From contig JAKSYS010000441.1 in the NCBI GenBank assembly GCA_022925895.1, forward strand, positions 1 to 52,409: a DNA stretch of 52,409 nt. The letters are read 5' to 3'. This DNA is from Fragilaria crotonensis. Its lineage: Eukaryota; Bacillariophyta; Fragilariophyceae; Fragilariales; Fragilariaceae. Of the stretch, positions 43,622 through 52,409 are shown in pieces. Position numbers and translations under genes: made by a program. The notes under the pieces are model-generated. The model had not been told where the DNA came from. It was given only the letters and a program-made list of their open reading frames with translations, and did no database searches. Each line of letters starts with the position of its first letter. Position 1 is the first letter of the stretch.

Positions 43622-43991
43622 TGTTGTCGCGATTCACTCTTCGAATGGAATGTGTGCAGTATCGGTTTGCTGCCTTTCTTGGTTTGCATTGCGTTTTGAA
43701 TGTTCATTCCAGTACAGTACTGGTGCCGCTGTTAAAGTGCTTTTGCAAGTTGTTGAGTTCGCTAGAGTACTAGTACTGGAACGAGTAGTCGAGTAGCAGA
43801 TCTGCTATTGTTTACAGGACTCATACTGTACACTGTAGTTTGCTGTACGAACAGTATGAAGTACAAGTACTCAGTACTCAGTATGAAGTATGAAGTATGA
43901 AGTATGTAGTACTACAGTATGCATAGAGCACAGTGGTGAAGCGTCCCAGTAGTGTATCATTGCAAAAATAGACAGGGTTGTTCGTTTTGCA
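43622..43991. other. Intergenic region with GTAC-rich DNA
   Basis: This is the upstream region of the BET gene. It is rich in AGTAC and GTACTG words and contains a short heptamer tandem repeat at 43881-43908. Confidence 0.5.
43881..43908 (+). repeat. Heptamer tandem repeat (GTATGAA)4, last unit imperfect
   Basis: Three exact GTATGAA units are followed by GTATGTA. The run is embedded in GTAC-rich DNA. Confidence 0.75.
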
Positions 43992-44568
43992 CAGGGCTGG
44001 CAAAAACCTAAAGTTTTCAAAATCAAGATTAGGTTTTTGGGTTTTTGGGCAAAAACCTAGAAAAACCTAAATTTAGGTTTTTGAACTTAGAGTACGTGGT
44101 GGCTAGTACCTATGACGTCTGAGACGTATAGTGTACAGTAGAAGCTACTACTAGCTAGTAGTCGAAACTCGGATAAAGCCGATGTCTTACGTTTGCAGTT
44201 GCCGCGATGGCGACCAGCCTGGTCCTAGTATCGAGAAGCATCGTCAGCATTGGCAACAAGATCAGCATCATCAGATATCCAGTTGCAATCGCGAAAGAAG
44301 ATATAGTTGGTCTTGATGTAAACCAGCTTCTCTATCTTTGCATCGCGCAGGCTGTTTCATCTTAATGATTAGTGCGTATTGCTACTAGGCGTATACAAGA
44401 TACCAGACGCAAAACACTCCAAAATCCAGAATAAGTCGTTCATCTATGCCATGGAATCCGGAATTCTCCCTTAAAACCAGAGCAAAAACCCAAAAACCAA
44501 AAACCTTGAGTTTTAGAACCATTAGGTTTTTGCCAAACCTAAGCAAAACCTAATGAAAACTAACGTGT
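43992..44568. mobile_element. Candidate hAT-like MITE with imperfect inverted ends
   Basis: The left end (43997-44083) and right end (44465-44555) are imperfect inverted repeats of each other, sharing TGGCAAAAACCTAA and a TTTTTGGGTTTTTG stretch in the same order. The left end starts CAGGGCTGGCAA, which resembles hAT terminal repeats. The 8-mer GTTTTGCA flanks both sides (43984-43991 and 44569-44576), the right size for a hAT target duplication. The right terminus does not mirror the CAGGG start, so the ends are uncertain. No coding frame is present, hence non-autonomous if real. A perfect 22-bp palindrome sits at about 44061-44082. Confidence 0.5.
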
Positions 44569-45003
44569 GTTTTGCAAAGGTCCCATTCCAGTAATGAAAT
44601 TCCAGTACTTATACCAGCACCGTACTGAACATTCAGTGGTGCACTGTATACATATGATAGCAATTCCTGATGTACGTATTAGAGTATAGGGACATGGCAA
44701 CACCACTGTACGAAAACGCTACGATACCATACTCCAGTAATGAGGCCAGTAGATTACTTGACACGCAGCCGAAATTAGGTTTTGGTTTCGGAGTGAGTTT
44801 CCAATTTGTCGGTTTGTCTGTTCTTGAAGTTTTGAGATACCCGGAAAATGAATGCCGATGCCGCCATGCGACTTCATCCCTGCCTCCACGTTTCCGTCGA
44901 ATCTCCTTCCCTGGTGACACAACTCAATCAACAAGACGTCGTCGCACACGCACAAGAACCCGATTACTCTATAGCAACGTCTAACACCCATACCGAAGTC
45001 AAC

Positions 45004-45462
45004 ATGTCGAACAACCTAATGCTTGCGCAACTTATGAAGGATATGCAGGTTAGTAGACTGTTGAACTTTTTGTTTGCTCAGTTCTTTTCACTGCACTTTG
45101 TCGATGACACATCTCACATCACATCCACTCGATTATTCCCACCTCGTTTGCTTTCATAGGATCCTGAAATGATGAGAGAAGCCCAGGCTATGATGCAATC
45201 GCCTGAATTTCAAGCCCACATGAGAAAGATGACAGAAAACCCAAACTTCAAAAAGGCCATGCAAGGCACACAAGAATTGATGAAGGACCCAAACAAGGTG
45301 GCGGAAATGGAGGCCAAGGTCAAGGCCGCCCTGGCCGATGGTGAAAAGAAACTGGCAGAATTGGAGGCTGCCAGGAAGGCAGCAGCAGAGAACGGAGAAG
45401 ACGCCAAGCCCGCTGTGGAAGAGGAGGATGACATGGAGGTGCCAAACCTCAACATCAACTAG
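45004..45462 (+). CDS. Small STI1-like helical protein, 115 aa, two exons
   Basis: Exon 1 (45004-45048) encodes MSNNLMLAQLMKDMQ. A 111-bp intron (GTTAGT...CATAG, 45049-45159) is followed by exon 2 (45160-45462). The product has repeating methionine- and asparagine/proline-containing helices (DPEMMREAQAMMQSPEF, ENPNFKKAMQ, LMKDPNKVAEME) typical of STI1 or heat-shock-chaperonin-binding motifs, as in ubiquilin, Hip and Tic40. A Lys/Ala/Glu-rich helix and an acidic tail follow. Such motifs bind client or chaperone segments. The gene has no other domain, so it may be a small adaptor. Splicing is inferred from frame and motif continuity. Confidence 0.75.
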
Positions 45463-45609
45463 ATGTACCATCAACCACCTCCCCAAGTGAAGAATACACG
45501 TGAGGGCGATTTAGAATGGAGCTACTGCCGGTATATAAATGCTTCTCACGGACTGAACCAGAGGCAAACAAAAAAACCCGCTATATCCTAGACGATATTT
45601 GCAGCCTGA

Positions 45610-48213
45610 TTAGTCGTCCAGGTCAACATAGGTATAGACGTCTGAGCTTGCCTGCCGACGTTCCACCTGCCAGGCAGTCTTATCATCAATATTCAAACTC
45701 GCCACAGTCAATCCATCAGTAGAAACGACGTCGTCAAAGCAATCACGCTCGTGAGGTTGCTTGTATACCAGCCCCAGGATATCGAAAACGTCGGCCTCGG
45801 ACAACGCCTCATGAAGTAGCTTCTCGTCCGGCCGAGGAACATGATGCCCCTTGCCATCTGCCAGAAAGAGTCCGTGGTCGTTGAGGAGCAAGTTCTTCTT
45901 TCGTGTTGCCCACAGTCGCATGGATCTGTTGAACCAGCCACAACCAGTGAAGTAGAGTGATGCAAACGCTCGCTCGCGGAAAGGGTAAAATTTTATATCT
46001 ATCCTGCGACGAACTCCTGGAACCGATTGCGAGATGAAGACACCCATGTAAGACTGGGATGTTGGGTTCGTAACCGTACGCTCTGCCATCATTGTGCATC
46101 CCCGAGGATTGGCTGTCGCTTATTGTTTCCTCGTACAACCCAGTGATCTGCGTGAGGTTATATGCAATGTGACCCTTGTTCATGAGCCGTCGCACCAGTT
46201 CTCCGAGCGCCAACCGGGGTGTGCAATTGACGTAGCCAGGGTCAGTTATTAACAAATCAGCGTCACCGCATTCAAATTTACCGCGACGATAGCTCCCATG
46301 GCGGTTATCAAAGCATTCGGCAACATTGTCTCAAGCTCTTTCTTGACAATGGCCAAAATCTGCTCTACTTCCTCACGCTTCATCGGCAGTTGAAAATCTT
46401 CGTAGCATTCGACGCCCACTTTCTGGTTATCGTTCAATTCGATCTTATTGGTTCGCAATCCCTCTCACCTGCCGGATTGTACGAAAGTTGTTGTTATACA
46501 GATGATGGGCTGTTTTGGGACCAATGCCCCAAATTTTGATAAGATTGCGAGTAGCGACTCGTCGTTCTTCCGTTTCAAGAAAGTGGATCCGTTCAATCGT
46601 GCGTGTCTTGATCCACTCCTTGATCATCCCCAACGATGAACCACCGAACCCTGGTATACCACCAAGCTTCGACATTGCCGCAGGGTCCGATAAAATCTCA
46701 AAATCCAATTCATTCAGTCGACCAGCCACAAGATTGAAGGTGTAGGCCCTGAATTCGTCGTGCGTTTCAATAATTGCTTTCTGGTAAATTTTGGCAAGCT
46801 TCCGAAACAGGTCGGCGATTTCAACGTTCCTGACAACCTTCCCTCCGTTCGCAGGGACCTCAACGACCAAGTCGTCACCTCTGCTCACAACGCTTGACTT
46901 AGGTGGATCCAGCCGTTTCAGACTACCCATTCGTTTCGTTGACTTGTCAACAATCAGACCATTGTAAAGCTCAGCAATCTTTGGTGGTCGAATTGTGGGG
47001 CCCTTGTTGTTGGTGATCCACGTTGGTTTGACAGGAGTGATATTGTGTTCGGATACAACCTTTTTCAAATTGTCAACCTTGTTCACGCCCTTGAAATTTA
47101 AAAACTGGGCAAGGGTCTCTACATTGACGAATGCATCAACCACCATGTATGTTGGCTTACTATCGAGCGTGTGGACCACCCGTAGTCCCTTTTTCGCGAC
47201 AACGGTTGTCAGGAAGCGGATCTGCCCTTTGGTGAGGCCACGACCCAGTTCCACAAACATGATACTGGGGCAAAAGCTCTCGATCTTTTCCAAAGATTGT
47301 TTGATTGGCGAAACTTTGGAGTCGTCGTCTCCAAGCAAATCGATGACGATTGGTTGTTGCACCCCACTACTGTTTGAGTTTGACAGATTGCTGTCTCCAA
47401 TAGATATTCCCTGTTCTGGAACAGGATTCGATTCCGCAAGATTATCCTCAGCGTCCGTGAATTTCTCGTCAAGTGCTTGTCCGTCATTCCAAACAAGCGC
47501 ATCTCGTTCAATTTGACGCCCCAATCGGGCCATCATCTCAGGTGTTTCGATATCCGATGCGACAGGTTGGGAATCTCCAGAGTCAGGGTGGATTGGAAAC
47601 AGCACGCGTAAGCTCCTCACTTTCCGTGCGGCTCGGCTTTTGAGGAGTTGAATCATCAGTGCCGCCTGCCTCGTTGCTGTTGGCATCATTCTCCTTGTCG
47701 TTTTCCGCCCCAAGTTGATTGGAAGGATTCACGCAAGTCTTCACCAGTTCCATCAGGTTGAGGATCAGCAATAACTTCAAAATCCATACTAGGATCATCA
47801 CCAAATCGAAAAGATATTATCGATCCAACATCAAGGCGTATCGAACCAACCCAATCGTCATTCGACCTTTGATCCCCCGGCGACACTTGGACTCGTTCGT
47901 CGTTGATGTACATCAGATGACGCATGCTTTTCCCCTTGATCTGCAGTATATTATTCTGTATCCGAAGTGCCTCTCTTGGAACATATTTTGAGACCCATGC
48001 CAAGGTTCGTCGGCAATACGCACAACAGGAACTACGACGAGTCGTTGAGGTTGTCGTTGTTGTTGTTGCATTCTGATTCTCACCCGTTCCACTACAACAG
48101 CATGCCCTTCGAACACTCTCCCATAACTTTCGATTCCCATACGTGCCCTCTCCCAACCTTTCGTGTGGAGAAAGGCGTTGGCGTTTCCGAGTAGGAACGA
48201 GGTAGATTGTCAT
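45610..48213 (-). pseudogene. FHA-BRCT-family X DNA polymerase, broken by frameshifts
   Basis: The product would be a Pol lambda/beta-like gap-filling repair polymerase. An FHA-like domain near 48010-47760 contains PREALRIQ, MYINDERV and IRLDVGSIISF. A BRCT follows at about 47275-46940. An 8-kDa-type domain carries the hairpin GGIPGFG and fingers with WGIGPKTA. The palm has GDADLL with two catalytic Asp near 46255, the third Asp in RRRIDIKF near 46010, and the steric-gate YFTG. The pieces lie in changing frames with five breaks (near 47740, 47600, 46450, 46300 and 46080) and no fitting introns. One break lies just before the catalytic GDAD motif, where three Gs stand where four would keep frame. 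It is either a pseudogene or affected by consensus indels. Confidence 0.82.
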
Positions 48214-48724
48214 TGTCGCATTTGTTTTGATTTTGTTGTCACTTCGGTGTGCATTCGAGGAGATCTCGCATATTATACATGATACGAGAATTCATTCCAG
48301 GATGCTGTACAGGTTGTAGAACGACTGTACTGCAGTACCAAAAGAAGTGTAATCTTTCCTTTTACCGTATCAGTAGCTTTTACTGTCATTTCTTTTTACT
48401 GTTACGTCAATGGCACGCTACCGTATACCATGCACCACGGTAGTATTGTTCTTCGTACACGGAATTCTACAAAAGTGAATTGATCAATTGGAATGTAAAG
48501 CTCATTACCTGTTCTTCACGAAGGAGAGCATGTATGCGCACAATCCACATAATACAGAATGCATATGGCATATGCACACAGGATCGTGCTCTTTTGCACA
48601 ACACTCCTCGGGACCTCACGAGCCGACACTGCCATCAACAATTCAAGACAACGAGCACCACGGTTGCTTGTGTTAGTGTTGCCATCCCTTCTGCACCCCC
48701 TTCTTCCTCATCATTTTTCCTAAA
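48214..48724. other. Divergent intergenic region
   Basis: This lies between the PolX and mL59-like start codons and should hold both promoters. Some CAGTACC and CTGTACTGCAGTACC words occur near 48325. No gene is seen. Confidence 0.5.
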
Positions 48725-49141
48725 ATGTCATCCACTGTCCCCAAAATGAGAGCTGCTGTTCGTCATCTTTGTGCAAGTGGCGAAGAAGCCTTGAAACAGC
48801 GCAAGTTTGGCGACCGATGGCGCAAGGCTTTGGTCAGTAAGCGAGTGGCCGCGGATTTGCGCAAGGAAGCCGTCCGGACGGGAACCTTCGGATCTTTTGA
48901 TGCATCCACAGGAATCGGGTGGGATCCCCTGTGGGATAATCCTGGACGAATGCCAAGCTTGCGGCCCCCGAAAGATTCGAAACGAAACATTTCGAGAGAA
49001 ATGCGTGCAGTCAAGATTGAAACGAAATTGGAGGGTATGGAGGAACAAATCCTAGCCTATCGCAAGGTTCTCAAGGATCGCAAGCCAGAACAAACCTTTG
49101 AAACATACTACAAAAATCTCATGAGGGTCAAGAAGCGGTGA
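48725..49141 (+). CDS. Probable mitochondrial ribosomal protein mL59, 138 aa
   Basis: This is a short basic protein. It contains a GWDPLWDNP-type segment, a LRPPKDSKRNISREMRAVKIE stretch and a C-terminal helix with ILAYRK and YYKNLMRVKKR. Those features match my memory of the mL59 (yeast MRPL25) family, which sits in the large subunit of the mitoribosome. The ATG at 48725 follows AAA. The first residues (MSSTVPKMRAAVRHLC) are basic and free of acids, compatible with mitochondrial import. The family call is moderate because the similarity is judged by eye. Confidence 0.6.
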   Translation: MSSTVPKMRAAVRHLCASGEEALKQRKFGDRWRKALVSKRVAADLRKEAVRTGTFGSFDASTGIGWDPLWDNPGRMPSLRPPKDSKRNISREMRAVKIETKLEGMEEQILAYRKVLKDRKPEQTFETYYKNLMRVKKR

Positions 49142-49878
49142 AAGGAGACGCATTGACGTTACTGACATGACAGTTTGTTAGACCATGATGGAATTGTATG
49201 CATTCCTCCCACATGCACTTGTCGCACGCCATGTTATCAAATGATTAAAACCAACGTATTAGAGAAAATGCACCCCAACACCTATCGTTTCAACTCTTCA
49301 TGTATTAGAGAAAATGCATCCCATCACCTATCGTTTCAACTCTTTATGTAAAGGCCAATCTCCTCGCGGATTCCATTTGCATGTACTTATGTCATCACTG
49401 GTGATTTTGAGCATCGATTAAGCAAATTTGGATTTTCCGCAAAGATTGTCTTTACAGTGAACAGGAGTACGCACGGAAGCCTAGACGTATAAAGGACTTC
49501 ATCGGATTGACTTTGACGGCAAGGACAGCAATCCACTAAGTGACTTCACACATGTAGCATCTGTACTCCAGTTGGTATTAATTATCTCTCGGTTTTGTAT
49601 GGTGACTTGTTGGTCTGTGCATCTTCATGAAACGTGTAAGGTCGACTGCGCCCTCCCGGATTCTTTTCTTTCAAATTCGTAAACGTTATACGGCGACATA
49701 ATGGGCGGAAAATAAGATATCGATGCACTGGTGTACCAAGTTGTTCTCTGTGATGATTGCAATGCATGTCTCAAGCAAAAAGAAATTACATGAAAACTAA
49801 ATTCAGAGCACCTGTGTGTTGCCAATAGACGACACTTCAAGACTCAACCAAACCCACGACATGTTGGTGAAACACATT
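49142..49878. other. Intergenic region between convergent genes
   Basis: Apart from a duplicated 46-bp unit (49256-49347), I see no feature. Short frames on the minus strand are not credible. Confidence 0.5.
49256..49347 (+). repeat. Tandem duplication, 2 x 46 bp
   Basis: Two adjacent units begin GTATTAGAGAAAATGCA and share CACCTATCGTTTCAACTCTT. They differ at only a few positions. Confidence 0.85.
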
Positions 49879-51636
49879 TCATTTGGGACTCAAGAACTTC
49901 TCAGCCCGTGGTAATCTCTTGACACCGGACTGAAGAAATGCCTCCTCTAAGTAGGTTTCCAAAACTGTCTCATCACAACCATACGCACCAAAAGGGATAT
50001 CGAGCGCTTGCTCGCAAGTGTACGCATGAGGTCGACTGTTTTGGTCAATGTCCTTAGCAAAGACAATTGAAATGTCCGGCATGTTCCTGTTGATGAATCC
50101 TAACCCGGTGACATACTTGAGAAACCGCCTTGTATAAAGTGAATTGGTTTCGCCTGCTGCTTGCTCCTCCTTCTCCTTCCTACGCAGTAGATTTGGCAGC
50201 GTCTCCGTCATGAAGCGCGTCTGGTCATCATTCAACACAAAGGAGAAAGTATAGTTTTCCATCTGCTTTCCCTTCAGATTCTTGATAATGACATCCCCAC
50301 TCACATCATCTGGCGCAAACAGAATTTCGTTCACCGCTTGAATGCTGCGGTCCAAGAAGAAGTTCCTCAAGTCGATGGCTGCTTCAAGTGGCGATTCTTC
50401 GCCAATTCTTTGATCTTCTGTCTTGACAGGACCTGTTGCTAGTACTAATCCATCAAGAATGCTAGAAATAGCAATTGATCGCCCTTCCCAGCAGGTTATC
50501 CATGTTGAGCAAGAAATCATTTGATCTACCTCGTTTATTTCTCCATCTTCGTTGTATTTGAAAACGTCGAAGTTTGCAAATCCCAACTGTTGAATGTGAT
50601 GAAATAAAACCTGCCTTTGTTCAGGTGAAGCGTACGAAACGCCATCACGTGGGCGAGAGTCACAAAAAAAGTCTGTTGACATGACATCTGTCAGAAGATC
50701 ATCACGCAACCTTGACACCTTCACTTGCTCCAGGTGAAGGACACTTACATGCTCTGAAGAATGGGGGCATGACATGGCTTGGCAAGACGTGGCCAGTTGC
50801 CAACGAATGGATCATGAGGCGGCCTAATGCTCTGTAGTACCTCTTAACTTGATTTAGCACCTTCACTGCACCTTCGTTTCCTTCGAGAACAGCCTCGTGG
50901 GTTGCGAAACATTTTGCTATATGCCCACGAATGGTGACATCATCTAGCGGTACAATCGAGCCGTCCTTCGAATCGAAGAGAGACAAGGTCTTTTTCGTCA
51001 ATACTGTTTCTCCCTCTACATCAATTGATAAGGTGTGCATCTGACTCCAGACCGTATCGAAGAATTCACGGTTTAGGCCGCCTTTATCCACCCCTTCATC
51101 TCCATTGGTGAGGCTCTCTGGTGCAAACAACGATTACAATGTAGTAGTCAATACATGGCGCGTTTCTTACCCTCGAAATTCCAACTAGGCTTGAAGAGAA
51201 GTCGGCGTTGGTTATGGACTTCAAGATGACGAAAAGGAAGGAATTGTCGTGCGATTCCATCTTGCTACTCCATTCGTGGAATAGTCGACTCAAATTGACA
51301 GGCTGCGGATATCGTCCGACTCAATGCCTTCATCAGCCATAGAAGCACGAACAATCGCCTTCAGGAATTTCTTATAGGCTTCGTCAATCCTGTTGATTTG
51401 TTGGGTAGACAGATCTTGCAAAGCCTTCTCTTTCCAGCGAGACCCAATTTGTCAAAGAGGATCCGACGTTGTATCAGCTGCTCCTGCTCTTCAGCTGACA
51501 TCTGGATGGCAAGATCAAATTCTTCACGCTCCTTGACACTCTCATTCGTCGGCAGATCTTGGGAGAGTCCATCATTGAGGGCTCCACTCAAATGCTGTTG
51601 CGTAAAATCTTCCTCTTGGAGGTACTCTAGCATCAT
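49879..51636 (-). pseudogene. HECT-type E3 ubiquitin ligase with UIM-like motif, frame-broken
   Basis: The HECT domain transfers ubiquitin through a catalytic Cys. The C-lobe signature RPHAYTCEQALDIPFGAYG keeps that Cys near 50010, followed by LETYLEEAF. N-lobe pieces are GDEGVDKGGLNREFF near 51090 and YYRALGRLMIHSLATGHVLP near 50800. Upstream, EREEFDLAIQMSAEEQ near 51500 has the acidic-Ala-Ser layout of a ubiquitin-interacting motif. One join (51131 region) can be a short GT-AG intron (GTAAGA...CAGAG). Three others, near 51380, 51320 and 50760, look like frame breaks, though GTAAGT at the last could be a donor. The ATG at 51636 is the first seen; a longer N-terminus beyond it is possible. 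Confidence 0.7.
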
Positions 51637-52409
51637 GCGGTTCTAGCCTTCGATCTTCGTATTCATCATTTCAATGAACTGAATTGGTAGTCTGAACGTT
51701 TGTGATGAATTCTAGCCTGGGAGTCTCCATGTCCAGGTAGGTGGATTGATCATTGCTTCTCAAGCCCCGCCAGTAGGGATGTTGTTACTCGTCTCTGGTT
51801 GGTGGTGGATGGTCGATACTTACAGTCAACTGGGGATCCCTACCATTGCTAGTTCTGTGTTGCCTCCACTGCCACGGATACTGTCACAGGCTCTGGTTGG
51901 TAGGATGATCGAAACCGCTGGTAGTTCTGTTGTCTCCAATGGCATAGATGCTGTCACCTTTCTGGTTGGTTGTGGTTGACCGATTCTTCTGCAATCACCT
52001 GGTGGGTCACTACCATTGCCATTTTCTTGCCGCCACTGGTATGGATGCTGTCAACGTATCTTGTTGGGGATTGAATGATGATCCTTGCACAATCACTTTG
52101 GGGCGGTCGCTACCATTGGTATTTCTGTCTCCAAATGTTGCTTGACTTTCAAGCCTGGGCCTTGTTCGGGGCGTTCCTCAGAATTAGACCGAGAACGACT
52201 CGCTGTTACCGTCGTAGTACAATCCATGGTGGTGGCAGCGGTGGCTTGCCCAATCGCAGGATCACGTGCACATACAGGTGTCCACGATGTAGTTAGCCCA
52301 CAATGTCGCCAGAAAAGTCGCTTATTGCGTGCCATGATGGAGGTTGCGATTATATCGCACTCTCACCCATGCGCTAACTTGATCGAGTTGTCTGACACGT
52401 CGTATCTCT
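51637..52409. other. Right-end region with imperfect repeats
   Basis: Between about 51780 and 52135, similar segments recur roughly every 80-100 bp, sharing CTACCATTG, ATGCTGTCA and TCTGGTTGG-like words. They look like a degenerate minisatellite. A minus-strand frame (52093-52335, starting MARNKRLFW) is basic and unrecognised; it may belong to a gene or transposon cut by the window end. Confidence 0.45.

Noticed and set aside
44000-44560. Telomere-like AAACCTAA repeats
   Set aside because: The words resemble CCCTAAA but are not in tandem array and occur as inverted pairs, which fits transposon ends better than an interstitial telomere.
10085-49878. tRNA or other structured RNA genes
   Set aside because: I scanned intergenic stretches for T-arm (GTTCGA-type) and A/B-box patterns and saw none convincing. 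A covariance-model search would be needed to exclude them.
1-52409. CRISPR arrays, phage or bacterial mobile islands
   Set aside because: No regularly spaced repeats or prokaryotic gene sets are present, and introns and eukaryotic families argue for nuclear DNA.

Overview
The window reads as nuclear DNA of a eukaryotic microalga, most likely a raphid pennate diatom. I infer this from short GT-AG introns (76-112 bp), compact gene spacing, an FkbM-type methyltransferase relic of a kind common in diatoms, Copia and LINE-type retrotransposons, and eukaryote-only families (BET bromodomain, HECT, multidomain ubiquitin protease, mitochondrial carrier). I cannot name the species. There are no operons, CRISPR arrays or prokaryotic features, and I saw no rRNA or tRNA gene.

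Layout. 1-8004 is a Copia LTR retrotransposon on the minus strand, with two near-identical LTRs and frameshifted gag, protease-integrase and RT-RNase H regions. 8201-10084 is an ERMARD-like (DUF4209/HEPN) gene, followed by a small hypothetical protein. 11506-20526 is a degraded ~9 kb LINE-type element (ORF1, EEP endonuclease, RT, RNase H-like domain, zinc finger) flanked by a 15-bp direct repeat. From 20738 the window is mostly single-copy genes: a D-2-hydroxyacid dehydrogenase (one intron), a RING/Tudor-like/tandem-BRCT protein (one intron), a mitochondrial carrier family protein with a signal-peptide-like N-terminus, a ~1,690-residue DUSP-containing ubiquitin protease, a protein with a myristoylation-type N-terminus, a broken FkbM methyltransferase, an AAAP amino-acid permease, an NmrA-like oxidoreductase, a short BET protein, a possible MITE, a small STI1-like protein (one intron), a broken FHA-BRCT-PolX DNA polymerase, a probable mitoribosomal protein mL59, a HECT ubiquitin ligase with a UIM-like motif and several frame breaks, and a repeat-like right end.

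The genes do not form one pathway. Two themes recur: ubiquitin (RING-BRCT, ubiquitin protease, HECT) and DNA repair (RING-BRCT, PolX). Intergenic DNA carries a strong shared signature, dense GTAC-containing palindromic words, which the coding regions largely lack. Long genes such as the ubiquitin protease are frame-perfect while PolX, FkbM, HECT and both transposons carry many one-base frame breaks. These are therefore either true pseudogenes or local consensus indels, and I keep both readings open.
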